A stretch of DNA of 64,000 bases. It comes from Allacma fusca (lineage: Eukaryota; Arthropoda; Collembola; Symphypleona; Sminthuridae). Made by a program: the position numbers and the translations under genes. The stretch spans positions 47,899,450 to 47,963,449 of the forward strand of contig OX359250.1 of NCBI GenBank assembly GCA_947179485.1, in the 5' to 3' direction. Under the pieces are notes generated by a model that made no database searches, had not been told where the DNA came from, and saw only the letters and a list, made by a program, of their open reading frames with translations. Shown here piece after piece: positions 11,270 to 23,470 of the stretch; the stretch's first letter is position 1; every line of letters begins with the position of its first letter.

Positions 11270-14063
11270 ATGGGGCTATATTATGTAATACAGTTTTCTA
11301 AAGACAACACGGTCGAGGTTGCGCCAGCATCATGGCTGTTTGATAACAATAATCAATGCAATTGGCCGCACGAAATTACGGATAAAGTAAAATTAAGCAA
11401 TTTAATTAAAAAAGGCAACCACCCAAGTGAAAATCCCAAAATTTCATGGAAAATTTTCCAGTGAAATGTACTACTGGGTTCAGGTAATTTATTATTTTTA
11501 ATATTATATTATTTTTATTATTTTTATTTTTAATAATGACTTGGATGACTTGGTTATTTGGTGCTAATTCTTACTAAATAATAATACTTATATGACTTAC
11601 TACAAACATTATATACATCATTCCGTTGGCTTTAATTTCTTAATAAGTTTAGATGCTGATAGTTAAATTTCAATTTGACTACTTTAGACGATCTCCATTA
11701 TGCAAGAACGGGAGCAAAGAAAGCTTCGGAAGCGTTAGAAGATTCCAGAAGTGAATTTGATTTGACTGATGCTGAAGTTGGAAAAACGGATGGTGGTCGC
11801 GTGTTAAAAAAACAAGCTCACCGATCAAATTACAAGATTTACAAGAATACGACTGTTTTGGATGAAGCGATCCAAATATATGACACTTCTGACACTAATA
11901 CAAGAGATCATGATGAGCCCGCATTAATCCTTAACGTGTTTCAAGACTTTGCCTGTAAATTACTTCTATTATTAATAGACTAATGAGGAAGTTTAAGCAC
12001 GTAATGTGTAATCGCAAATTATTTAATTTAGCAACTGACACACCAGCACACGAACCAGAGCACATGTTACGAGTTTCCAGTAATAATTTAAACCAGGGCG
12101 ACCTACAGTTTACATCGGAGATTTTCGCCAGACTTGATAAACTAACTTTGAACATTCAGCAGTTTCGATCGGAACTACAAAGTAATGACAGCGCTAATAT
12201 TTGTCCTGCGCACATTTAATAATTAATGCAACATTTATCTTGTAGATTTTGAGGTGGTCACCATCGAAAAATTGGTTAAAGTATCGAAAGAATTGGACCA
12301 CGTCTCAAGAACCCTTGGACGACACTTGATTTCATCATTGCATGACGACGAACTTAATTTACCAGTCGGAATTTCATTTCCGCTCCGAGATGGACGCCAA
12401 CTTGCAACTTTGCACCTCTGGCTGGAGAGTAATGACAAGCAAATTAAATTAGTAAGGAGTTTATTTATAATATAGTTCAGATTTGAAGGACTGCATGAAG
12501 CGAATCCATGAACGGCTTATTTCTCCAGAATTGGGCCGAGCTATGAACTTTTTGGGGGCGAATGCAAAAATAGCTTTTAAGAATTACCATCTACGCCCGT
12601 GTCTTATTGGTAAAAACGTTTTTATATTTAATTTAACTTTCAGTTGTGCTTAACATCATACTTATTACACATATATGTATACTTTCCCCCTTGGTTGTGC
12701 ACTTGCATACAATCCTCCAAGCATTTTATACAATTGCCATACTCCTCTTTATCCATTTCTTGCTACTCTCATTAGTACAAGTACTGTTACTTAAGCAAAG
12801 CCCAATAACAGTGGGAGACGTACTTATAACTATGCATTTTTCATAGTATATATACCCTTTAAGTAATAAATCCGCTAAGAAGCAAATCTGAGTATCTCAA
12901 ACATTTTCCTCATTTAATATTTTCCTTCACAGATGGGGAACCAGTATTTGTTTTTATTACTGTTAATTAGAGCATCACCCCGCGTGATATTTTAGGACCG
13001 TACACGCCCGCGGACCGTAAATGTTTACCCGCGCCCGTCCGGCCTGAAATTAAAGTTCCACAATAAAGGCCGCCCGGCCCTTAAAATTTAAAAAAGCCCG
13101 TATCCCGCCCGCTAATATCAGTCTAGCTTTTAAATCCATTGTAGACCCAGAATATTTTTTTGAATGAATCTGGTAAGAGCAGAGTTTGCTTCCACTGCAG
13201 AATTCTTACAATTATGCTTGGCCAGAGTTGATGTCCCTCCTTAGTAGATCATCTCGGGCGGTTAACGTTTGCAGGTAAGCCCGTTAAAAAGGCCCGCTCG
13301 GGGTTCGGGCGGGTACGAATAAAATTTGTTACGCTTGACGGGATACGGGCGGGTTTCCATAAATTATGTGAAGTTCAATGAGTGCAGGAATATTCTAACA
13401 GGCGTTCGCTTTAAGTGATACTCTACTCCTTAGCGTGATTGCCTGCTAAAATATCGCTGCACTCATTGCATTTCACATAATTTATGGAAACATTTATTCA
13501 ACTAGTATCTGTTTAAATGATTTCCAAACTTTCGATCTTCCGATTCTTTCCTTCAATTTAATTCGTTGACATTGAATGTCAAGGCTTTTTGTAAAGATAA
13601 AATTACAAACGTTCAAAAATCGTACTTTTACAACCCCTGTCCCAGCATGCTACACATAATTTTTTTCACGGTCATTTTTAACCGCATGAAAAGATCGTAC
13701 CCGCCCGTAACCCGTCAAGTGCAATATATTTTACCCGTACCCGCCCGAAGCCCGGGCGGGCCGGGCTAACTACGGGCTTACCCGCACATTTCAAACGCCC
13801 CAGATGATCTACTGTTAATTATTACATACGTATTCTCCATGAAGTTATAAATTGTGGAATTCATATATTCTGACATGAATATAATTTCAAACTTTCTAGC
13901 TGCTTTAAGGACAACTGAATCATCCATTCCAACTGAAGTCGAGGTTGACAAGTTTGTCCAAAAGTGGTTTGGAAATTCTGGAGATCGTAATGGCGGTCGC
14001 AAGGCTCGAAGGCAACTTGCAAGTAATCAGCAGTCCGCTACAGCGCCAGAAGTCTTAGAATAA
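11270..14063 (+). pseudogene. DUF4806-domain gene, six exons, nearly intact
   Basis: The exons are 11270-11483, 11688-11954, 12032-12181, 12246-12451, 12481-12609 and 13900-14063. All introns have GT/AG ends. Exon 1 starts MGLYYVIQFSKDNTVEVAPA and holds the W-L-F...C-N-W-P pattern usual at the start of this family. Exon 2 is a charged K/S/D-rich linker. Exons 4-6 form the DUF4806 domain: LPVGISFPLRDGRQL, DLKDCMKRIHERLISPEL, GRAMNFLGANAKIAFKNYHL, then TEVEVDKFVQKWFGNSGDRN and a basic end. Splice phases agree at every junction except exon 4/5, where one base is missing for the expected D-L-K-D joint. Codon 65 is TGA (11462-11464). These two defects could be decay or base-call errors. The last intron contains the foldback element at 13242. 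The function of DUF4806 proteins is unknown. Here the gene lies inside a transposon and reads in the same direction as its neighbour. Confidence 0.7.
13242..13812. repeat. Foldback element with CCCGCCCG words, in the last DUF4806 intron
   Basis: Inverted arms at 13242-13358 and 13696-13812 both begin with AGTAGATCATCT or its complement and carry CGGGCGGGTA and CCCGTCAAG-type words. A second inner inverted repeat (13353-13395 and 13441-13491) shares CATAAATTATGTGAA. A related GC-rich stretch (GCCCGCGGACCGTAAATG and similar) lies at 12980-13130. It is built from repeated CCCG words like the other short elements here. No target duplication was found. Confidence 0.55.
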
Positions 14064-14110
14064 TTTATTTTGTTTTAGACGTGTTAAGTGCTCCGTGATA
14101 ACGAAACAAT

Positions 14111-14815
14111 ATGAGTCAGAAAACAAAACGACGCAAGGTACTTAAGGAAACAAATGAATTACTTTTAAGAATAAGATCTGTACAGGCAGTGACTAATGAT
14201 CCTAACGATAATTCACAAGTGTCTGCTGATATTCGAAATGCAATTTTAACATTACCACAATACAAAGATGCTAATGTGTGTGATAACGGTACGGATCAAC
14301 TTACTAGCGATAGTGAAAGTAGCGATAGGGAAAGTAGTGAAAACAATGACCTATTTCTTACATTGGCTGAATGCGCGTGTAAATATAACATAACTCATTG
14401 TTCGTTAAATTCTTTACTTACAATCCTTAACAAACGTGTTTAATTTAGCTAATAATTTATCCGAAAAATCAAAAGGTTTTGTTAATAAGTCATATGGCAA
14501 TAAGTTTATGTATAAAAATGTACTTATATCAAATAATGCAGGGGATAATTGTTTTCTGACAAAAGACTTTAAAATGCTACTTATTGTAGACCTGAAAAAT
14601 GCAGATGAAGGAATAATTGTTTGTAAAATATTTAATCGTATGGAAAACGTGGAATATTATCCTATTGATAGTCGCTCCTAATGTATTTTCAAATGCTTGT
14701 GGTTACCTCAGTCAGTGGAATTACCAGTCATGTTTGTTAAAAAAATGTATTGCTTTTTTGGGGACAGATTCTTACGTTTGCATGCCTCTAACTTTGGATG
14801 TTAACACTTAGTAAG
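14111..14815 (+). pseudogene. Partner gene of the DUF4806 element, internally deleted and frame-broken
   Basis: It begins 47 bases after the DUF4806 stop. The first frame (14111-14443) gives MSQKTKRRKVLKETNELLLR, an S/D/E-rich patch, then LFLTLAECACKYNITHCSLN and SLLTILNKRV. A second frame (14436-14681) gives KNVLISNNAGDNCFLTKDFK and NRMENVEYYPIDSRS. A third frame (to 14811) gives FSNACGYLSQWN and KKCIAFLGTDSYVCMPLTLD. From memory, uncharacterised invertebrate proteins exist with a KRRK start, an 'A-x-x-Y-N-I-x-H' segment and this type of C terminus, separated by several hundred residues. I infer that the middle, which would hold any catalytic domain, is deleted and the rest needs at least two frame changes. 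AATAAA follows near 14851. The assignment rests on motif memory only. Confidence 0.45.
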
Positions 14816-15705
14816 TTTTAATGGTTATTATTGTATTGTAAAGCAATCAAATAAATCCCGTAGTTGTGAATACATTGTACATTTCTAATTGCGAATACTA
14901 CATATATAATATATTTATATATAAATGCATCAAAACACCAGCGCTGGCACGGCGCCGTTAAAAAGCATGGCTAACCTCTGGCAATCAGCGCCGGACCAGC
15001 TCTTAGAGCCGGAGATGATGGCCAGCGCTGTGCCGGTTATGTGCCAGCGGACAAATCGGTTACTCAGCCAGCGGTTACGTAGAGCGCTGGTTCAGTGCTG
15101 GCTCCGTAAAGTGTGGTTTCCTGGGTACCATTAGACGAGACATTATCCTTTTATAGCTTTTAAAGTGCAAATGCTGGTCCGGGCTAAAATTAAATAATTT
15201 TGTATTTATTTTTGAATCTTGAGGTGAATATATGTGGATGCATATATACTATAAATTCAATTAACTCCACACAGTTTCTAATCTCGCACGCCACTCTATC
15301 CATTTTCACGGATAATAATCGTTGTATTAATAAAGGTGGTAGAAATAATTTGCCAGCACGCGTGAGTTGCAAAATTGTATAATAGTTTCTACATTTTATT
15401 TCCGAAGGAAACAGAATTTCAGAACAATTACACAGTAGACCGAAAACGAATCTTTGATCATAAATTAGAAAGGTATTTTCTGGGGTTTTAATTTGCTTTA
15501 TCGAAAATGAGCTAGTTGGGCTTTGACTCCACTGTAGATTTTTTTCATCTGAATACCAGTTTTACAGTATGCCGCATTAGGAAAACTATTTATTTACAGG
15601 GGTAACACTTTAACGCATTTTATTAAAAAATTTAAATTTATTTCATTTTACCCTCTTAAAAGCTTGCAGTAAGGGAAATACGGGAATTTCCAGAAAGATT
15701 GGAAC

Positions 15706-16629
15706 CATGCTTGCAGTTTTGGTCCAAAGTTCAAATTCAGTTCCATTCACAACCCCAAATTTTTCGTCCCGTTCAGTTAAGTTCAGTTCCCCTTGTCCAA
15801 AGCCTGACGTAGTTCAATTCAATTCACTGCATACTTTTTAGTCGTTACGTTCAGTTAAGTTCACCCTTGCAGTATTTTTTCAAAGTTCAATTCAATTCAT
15901 TATATACTTTTCAATCGTTCAGTTCAGTTTATCTGTCATTAGCGAGCCAATTAGTTCAAGTCGTTTATCGTATATTTAAGTGGCATTTAGTTTTATTTTT
16001 ATAGCTGACTTTGTACTTTGACTAAAGCACGATTTTACGCTAAATGACTGATTAGATAACTACTTTCAAATCTCCGGTGACTGAGCAGTATTGACTTTAA
16101 GCTTTCTGGTAAACGATGAATCTACGAAAACCAAGCTATTTCAAGTTAATAAATCCTATAAACATGCTTACAATTATTGCCCGTTTTAATTCATACGATT
16201 TCGTGCAAAATGTGCCAAATAGGCGTTATTAAATGTATGATTCCGGTTTTCTTGTAAACCATTTCTTTGATTTGCGATTTCATATCATTGAAATGAATAG
16301 TCAAAAACCAGCGTGCTAGGTTTTGAGATTAAAACTACAAAATATATGGCCATGAAATTTAGAGCTAGATCAAATTCGTGTTGTATTCACGAATATAAAA
16401 GTTTATATTCAAACCTGAACTCTTAAGTTCAATTCAGTTCAGTTTGTGTTACTTGAACGTACTATAAACGTTCGATCACATTCATAATAAGTTCTGCTAA
16501 ATTCAATTCAAATTCATTCAATCAAAATTTTGCGTTTAGGTAGTTCGTTCAAGTTCATTCAAAAACAATGAAAAAGTGAGTTAGTTCAGTTCAGTTCATC
16601 AGTTTATGAACTGAACGGCTGCAAGTATG
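15706..16629. mobile_element. hAT-type element, copy 1 of an inverted pair
   Basis: The ends are CATGCTTGCAG and CTGCAAGTATG. ATTGGAAC flanks it on both sides (15698-15705 and 16630-16637), a perfect 8-base duplication. The interior is a run of GTTCAGTTCAATTC-like words with no coding capacity. It lies immediately next to copy 2 in the opposite orientation, and the two share the middle ATTGGAAC. Confidence 0.85.
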
Positions 16630-16637
16630 ATTGGAAC

Positions 16638-17548
16638 CATACTTGCAGCCGTTCAGTTCATAAAGTGGTGAACTGAACTGAACTAGCCCTTATTTTCATT
16701 GTTTTTGAATGAACTTGAACGAACTAGCTAGATGCAAAATTTTGATTGAATGAATTTGCATTGAACTCAGCAGAATGTAATATAAATGTGAACGAACGTT
16801 CATCGTACGTTCAAGTAACACAAACTGAAATGAATTGAACTTAAGAGTCCAGGTTTGAATATAAACTTTTGTATTCGTGAACGCAACACGAATATCAACT
16901 AAGTACATATAAACTGCATGACAATATATGTATTTTATAGTTATAATCTCAAAAGCTAACACGCTGGCTTTTGACTATTCATTTGAATGACCTTAAATTA
17001 CAAATCAAAAACATAGTTATTTACAAGCAAGCTGGTTTCTTATATGTATATTTAATAACGCATTTATTTGGCATATCGTATAAGTTAAAATACTCAATAA
17101 TTGTAAGCATATTTACATCATTTATTAACTTGTTTACCAGAAAGCTCACAATTATTACTGCTTTCACAACTCCGGTGTTTTGAAAGCAGTAATTTAATCA
17201 GCCATTTAACCAAAAATAGTTTTGTAGTCAAATTGCAAAGTCAGTTATAAAAATCAAACTAAATGTCACTTAAATATATAATAAATGGCTTCAACTAATT
17301 GGTTCGCTAACGACAGATAAAGCGAACTGAACTGAACGACCGAAAAGAGTATAATGGATTGAATTGAATTTCTAAAAAATACTGCAAAGGGGAACTGAAC
17401 TGAACGTCACGACTGGAAAGTACGCAGTGAATTTAACTGAACTACGACAGGCTTTGGACAACGCGAACTGAACTTAACTGAACGGCACGACAAATTTGGG
17501 GATGTGAATGGAACTGAATTTAAACTTTGGATCAAAACAGCAAGTATG
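16638..17548. mobile_element. hAT-type element, copy 2 of an inverted pair
   Basis: The ends are CATACTTGCAG and CAGCAAGTATG. ATTGGAAC flanks it at 16630-16637 and again at 17549-17556. Its sequence is the reverse complement of copy 1 with scattered differences: copy 1 starts CAGTTTTGGTCCAAAGTT, and the complement of copy 2's end reads CTGTTTTGATCCAAAGTT. The junction with copy 1 forms a palindrome centred near 16633. No transposase is encoded. Confidence 0.85.
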
Positions 17549-17640
17549 ATTGGAACAATTCAACCTTAATTTTGTTTTAAAATAGTGAGCGAACTTTGGA
17601 AAGATTATTTAATTCAAAAAAATGAACGTTTTATTACTTA

Positions 17641-18458
17641 TGCTAGGTTTATAGTCGCTCCTTTTTTTCATTTCACTCAATGATTCGCACGTTTTCACGT
17701 ATCGTTCACATTTACAGTTGCTTTCGTGAAACTTTTTTCATTCAAGTTTCACGCGGCAATTAGTTCACGACAGTTTCATGATTTCCGCGCATTTATAGTC
17801 CCCAGAGTCGTGAAAAGTTTCATTCGCTTTTCCGTTTAATCAAAACTGAAACTTTCAACTCTTGACAGCGTGAAAGAAGAATTAAAAGTCCAAAACTAGT
17901 GAACGCCCCATAATTTGCAATCAAAATGTCAGGGAAACTGCCAGGGCCAGTAAAGCTGAGTTTGAGCAAAACATTCCCCACATAATACCCCAATATATTT
18001 TTAATGTAAATAATACCCCAATATGATGCCCAAATAACATTTGCAACTTAACGGAAGCATTTGTGGTGGTACATGGGATCATCTGCAAGTTCACGAACTA
18101 AACTTATTTCATCTTGGACATTGCGTCTCTTCAAAATCGGTCTAATATACATTGGCCGAAACCGTTTCTTGTCCCGATTAGTTATTTTCCATGCAAGAAG
18201 AAATTTTAGTAGTTTACGTTTATTCACTGTTGCCATTTTAATTGCAGGTCAAAGATCACGGACCTAGAATTGACAACTGGAGGTTTCTAGTTTTTGGTCA
18301 GTAAAAATGCAGTGAAAATGAACGAAAATATTATAGGAGTTTTCGCGCGTGAAACGTTGGAACTATAAATCATCGGAAGTATACCTGCGTGAAAGTTGCG
18401 TGAACAAGATTGCTCAGTGAAAAGTCAATGAAAAATCAAAGCGACTATAAACAGGGCA
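17641..18458. mobile_element. PIF/Harbinger element, deletion derivative, TTA target duplication
   Basis: The left end TGCTAGGTTTATAGTCGC and the right end GCGACTATAAACAGGGCA are inverted repeats, flanked by TTA at 17638-17640 and 18459-18461. A 3-base TTA/TAA duplication is the hallmark of PIF/Harbinger. The interior (818 bases in all) keeps a fragment of the transposase start (18048-18236, minus strand). The long internal deletion makes it non-autonomous. Confidence 0.8.
18048..18236 (-). pseudogene. N-terminal fragment of a Harbinger transposase
   Basis: 62 codons from ATG: MATVNKRKLLKFLLAWKITN, then KRFRPMYIRPILKRR, DEISLVRELADDPMYHHKCF and a stop. The order 'R-x-(W/Y)-V/I-R-P-I ... E-(F/I)-x-x-L-V-x-E-L ... 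D-x-x-x-(F/H)-x-x-x-F-R' is the opening of HARBI1-like nucleases. The DDE catalytic domain (normally another 250 or more residues) is absent from the element, so no activity is possible. It sits inside the TTA-flanked element, which supports the family call. Confidence 0.65.
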
Positions 18459-18461
18459 TTA

Positions 18462-21400
18462 GGAATAATTAACGGCTTTTTTGAAACAAATGAACGTTTT
18501 TTATTTTTTACCAACAATATTTCCAAATATAATATCAAACCCTGGTTTGGAAAATAATTTTGTTTAAATCAAGCGTAAATAGACGGTAAATAATTTCTAT
18601 CGTAATTTGAAATTTCTTCATAGTTTCTGTGGATATTAATTTTTTTGAAGGATTTTGATAAAGAATTGTTGAACCACTTCAGTTTTATAATTTAAACACA
18701 ATTTACGGGAAATAATAATTTTGTCAATGACTTCCTATTCAGCACAGTTGATTCAAATGAAACAAAGTTTCCAAAAATATGGAAAATTATTTGCTAATTG
18801 AAGCAGAAACTGGATATTTCCCACTATATTTTCTTACATGGACTGGACGGAGTAAATCTATTTTTGAGTCCCTGCACAACAGGTACCTAAATTCGTATTG
18901 GAAATTGTGGAAGTTGATATATATCCGAATATATTTATTTAAAGGTTCATGTTTTTATAAACGTGAATCAAAAAATTATTGAACTTATTTCCAGTTGCTT
19001 CTTATTTTCGCTTATATGTAAGTAATCTTATTTTTTATGGATATTATAGGGTTTCTAAATATATATTTTTCGCAGATTAATTCCCAATGAATTTACACAG
19101 ATTGCACAGAAAGTCAAAAATACCGTGAAACCTTATTACTATTACCAACAATTTACAAATTTTGAATTATTTGCCGACATTAGTTCTGCAGTATTAAAGT
19201 ATTCTCTTAATTTTTTTATTTATCCTGCCAAAATGTTTTGACTATGACATCAAAACTTTACTGAGTATTTCATTTCAAGATGTTCTGCAATTGAAATGCT
19301 TTTGAATGAACCAATTAAGACTGAGATAGGACATCATCGTCAAAAGTTCTTCCTATTTTTTCTCCAATGGTACTCAAAATCAGGCGGCGATACAAAAGTT
19401 ATTTCGATTTTCGGAAAGTAGATACTTCGAGTCCTCAAAATTAGTTTTTTAAAAATTTTGAATCCCAGTCAAAATGAATTAAAGATTTTTATAAATAATT
19501 ATTAAAAACTACGGCATAAGACGAGTCAGAGCTGAAGTAGTCGAAATATATGGATACAATTTCGATTAAGATTCAACTTAACGAATTCCAATTCCAATGT
19601 ACTTGTTTTGTAAAAATGTTTTATTCATTTACTTTTATTTCAAAACATACTACAGATAATTCTTTAATAGGATTTGCAAAATGAATATCCTGGGTTGAAA
19701 TGTGTGTGCAGATTAGGTTTAACTTACTTGCTTTATATCCTGTCTACGAGGATCTGTAAAATGACCAAATCGCCTGGATTTACTTATATTCAATGGAAGT
19801 CTCTAATCCCAAACTTGTGTCATTCGATGGAACGGAATATCATGGAGAGAATTTTACATTGGAGTAAATAAGATTGTCCAGATTACTTGCTTTACTATAT
19901 TCCAGGAATAAAATTCGAATGTTTTCCAATATCACCTCCGATTTTATATCCAACATTTCAAGCACTATTTAATGAAAAGAGATTGGACGCCACTTTATTT
20001 ATTACCCTTTTAATCTGCTGAACACTTTGTAGAGTTGCACGACAGCCAAATCTAAAATGTAGGTTTTTAAACATGTTGTACAATAATTATTTTATAATAT
20101 TGTAATTATCCAACCGGTTATTCTTTAACAACATTTGAAAAAATAGTAGACTCACAGTCCCAATAGATTTTGCAATGGGCTTTCGTTCAGCGTGAATTGT
20201 TTCGTATGCTGCAGGACCATGCTTCAGATCCTTAACGTAATGACCTATCAAATACCTCCTGAAATAAAGCTTCTGAGGCAAATTTTGCGCGATAATAAAA
20301 ACAAAATAATGAAATTCTTAAGAGAACCCGAGAACCCGGCTTTAAACTTGACTTAACCTGACCCATGTGATCTGAACTCTTGACCGAGATCAGTAAAGAA
20401 AATGTTTAAAAATCTAGTATTAAATTGTCTACAAACTGTCGGAACAATTATTTTTCACTCCGTTGTGGTCCGTAGAGGGCAACTTGGGAAGACGGAAATA
20501 AGAACTCATCAATGATGAAAATGATGAATGTACCAACAAATGTATGCCTAGTGTATGCTCCCTTGGATTACCTTACAAAGCAATAAGCGTAATACCTGCA
20601 ATAGATCTTTAAACTATTTTGGAAACTTGATTAGCTTTAACCCAAATTTTATGAGTTGCGAATAGTTGTTGTTGAAATTTGGAACTTTAAAGCAGTTTGT
20701 GAGAAATTTTAAGAATAAGCAATTAAAATTCGTTCAACTGAAAATTTTAGTTTAAAACCTTATTATAAAATCCCACCGTTAGTTCCATTTGCAAATATCT
20801 TCTCCTGCAGTTGAAATTCCCCAAACTGACTCTCCTCTTCTTACAGACCGTGCCCGAATTTCGGAACGCATGTACAGAACTGGAAAAGCTTACTTCTGAG
20901 CGACAACGTAATTTCCTTAAAGTTTTTTGGAAACAATATTTAAAATTTGAGCCCAAAATTCACCACGTTTTTCAAGAACATTACCAAAAACAACCCTGAC
21001 TAATCGCCGTGCTTAACCATCTGGAAACATAGTTTTTGAACTAGTGAAATAAACTTCTACTAACTAAATAAAAATCTGAAAAAGGATTTGCTAAATCATG
21101 AAGGAACTTGATATTTCCAACTACGTTTCCTTACAGGGGCTAGAGGGGTTAAATCAATTATTCACACCATCTGCAATTGAGAAGGCTAAAAAAATCAACC
21201 AAATATGAAACAGAAGCGTCAATTTTGCCAGTAAGTACAAGTTGAAATAAAAGATTGATTTATATGCCACTTGACATATTATTTGGGACGCAAAATGATA
21301 ACGTTTGGAGATCTGATTTGCGGTGAATGTATATTATCGTTCATTTGCAGGCAAATGATTTTGATCACATTGTAGAATCAGTTTAAAAGTAATGAATTAT

Positions 21401-23470
21401 AAAATTTCGTTTGCCAAGTGAATTAGAAAACGTCTGTTTAGCATTTAAAAATCGCTTCAAAATTGTAACGGACGTTTGGAAGTATTAATTAGAATTGTCA
21501 AATCAGGGTTTGTAAACTATCTTTTTATTTTAATCAAACTTAAATAGACTGTCATTAATTTCTGTTGTAACTTGGAATCTATCTGTCCTTGGAAATTAAT
21601 TCTCTGCTTCGAAAGGACATGTCCACTGATTTTTTGACCCTTCTGATTCTGACCTTCAAATTTGTTTAAAAAACGTTTCCTTCAGATTCATAACTTCAAA
21701 TCAACATTACTGTCGCCCAGTGTCATGGTGATGTTCCGAAACTAGAAACAACAAAGCACTTGTATTATTGTTTTACTTTAATGTCTGTGAAAATGCACAA
21801 CTTAATAATTTTCAATATTAATTTCTTGTCACATAAGCTAAGTAATGGAGTAGTACTAATTGACGATAAGAATAAGACTGACAGGAAGAGAACTGCTTAA
21901 GCTTTCGACGAGGACAGACACAAATATTGTACCTAAGATTTTGAATGTAAATTTGATTCACTGCTACTTGCAAAATTTGTTTCTCACAATAATTATATTG
22001 TTTGGTTAATAAATAATAGTTGAAAACACTCATCTCTTTATTGCTGCATGTTGAGGAATCCAGTCTAATTTGAGTTGAAAGTTTGTAGTTGCCATTTAGC
22101 GCTGCCCACGCATTGCCATTGACTTGATGTTGAGTTACGAAGGAGGAATAGTTGATCCTCAAGCCGCAACAATTACAGAGCCCTGTACTAGCTAGTATTC
22201 AAAATTTGAGAGCAAATAATGTAAAATTCAATGAAAATTGACAAATAAGAACAAAAATGAAACAATTGAAAAAAAAGTACTTGTTGGAGTGCTTTTTTAA
22301 AATTAAGCTTTAACGCCGTTTTCCCCATGTTTCATTTTTTTTACAAATATTCCGCAAATTAGTTCCGGAGAGATCTAAACTGGACTGCAAATGTAACGCT
22401 CCAGAAATGTACAGTTTTTCTCATATGTAATCCTATAATATTCTGCCACTATCTCTAGGCTCCGTAAGGGAGTAACTCATAAAATATTGCGAGTGTCATA
22501 AGATTTTTAAATCAAATTTTAAAAATTGACTACACAATTCAAACCTTTTTTAAGAGATTTTCCGAAAACAATCCTGCCCCATAGCTCCACTTCCTTAACT
22601 CCTAGAATCGTAATTTTTGAGCACACGGGATGTAATCAATTTTTCAAAAATTTGGAAAAGGATTTGCTAAAGCACTGAGGGAACTTATAGTTCCCACTAC
22701 CTTTCTTTACATGGGCTAAACGGGACAAATCTGTTGTTGAGTCCCTGTACAGTTGGTTCCTCAATTTGCATTAGAAATGTCAGGGTTTGAAATATATCCA
22801 CCTATATTTATAGGTCCATGTTTTTATCACTGCATCAAAAATACACCTTGGACAAAAATGACCCCGACTGAGCGGGTGTTTGTCAAGAAGTAAAAGTTTA
22901 AAAAAATGGTTAATTTATAAGCCACTTAAAATTTTATTTGTGATGGGCTCTGAATAAGTATATATAAACATAATTCACACAGAACTAATACATGTAAAAA
23001 TTGTATAAGAATACATGACTTCACAGAACCTTAATTAAATTAGCATATAATAAATTGAGCTATATTGCCCTGTTGCCTTAAAAAACTTCAAATTTGAACT
23101 CCGCAGGAAGGAATATGCAGGGTTTTGAATCGTAAGAATTCATTTCAGAACTTGCAGCAATAAATAATACTTTTACTATTCCTGTCACGCTTGACAACCT
23201 ATTATTTGTGATTTTGAAAATTGAAAACTAATTGGTCAACACTAGTGACAAACTAATATATGCCATTACCTGTAATTACAGTGGTGTAAACAACCCAACT
23301 GAACACTGTACTTTACTAGCTTTGTTTTCCTAAAGTCATTGGTTTTACTAAAATTCAAAAATGAAATTCGAATGTTTTCCAATCAAAATGGCTCTAATCA
23401 ATTTCAAATCAAATTTCTAGTTCCAAGAGGCAGGGGTCGAATTTATGTGGGAAGAAGGGATAAATCTTCC
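18462..23470. repeat. Type I array segment, no gene seen
   Basis: Holds blocks a (18556, 21526), c (18805, 21105, 22683), e (19690), d (20452), f (20740) and b (22440), and motif copies at 19987 and 22313. An open frame of 114 codons on the minus strand (21818-22162) and one of 62 codons at 20811-20999 resemble no known protein. The latter overlaps block f, which recurs at 55390 with its reading frame not preserved. Confidence 0.5.

Larger units (their letters stand above)
10862..15128. mobile_element. 4.3-kb DNA transposon carrying a DUF4806 gene and a partner gene
   Basis: The ends are perfect 15-base inverted repeats, GTACCCAGGAAACCA (10862-10876) and its complement (15114-15128). If the true terminus is CCCAGGAAACC the target duplication is TA; if CCAGGAAACC, GTAC. 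The two cannot be separated here. Inside each end lies a GC-rich zone of about 200-270 bases (10880-11140 and 14931-15113) with scattered CCAGCGCTGG-like words. Its composition is unlike the surroundings and typical of subterminal transposase-binding regions. Between them, both in + orientation, lie a six-exon DUF4806 gene (11270-14063) and a second gene (14111-about 14815) with AATAAA just after it. A further copy of the terminus, CCCAGGAAACCA, occurs alone at 24823-24834. I cannot assign a superfamily: the ends do not begin CACTA or CAGTG. The partner gene lacks a recognisable catalytic core, so this copy looks like a deletion derivative. Confidence 0.65.

Noticed and set aside
21818-22162. 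Minus-strand open frame of 114 codons (longest in the array)
   Set aside because: It starts at TTG, no domain or composition signal is seen, and one or two frames of this length are expected by chance in 64 kb of DNA this AT-rich.
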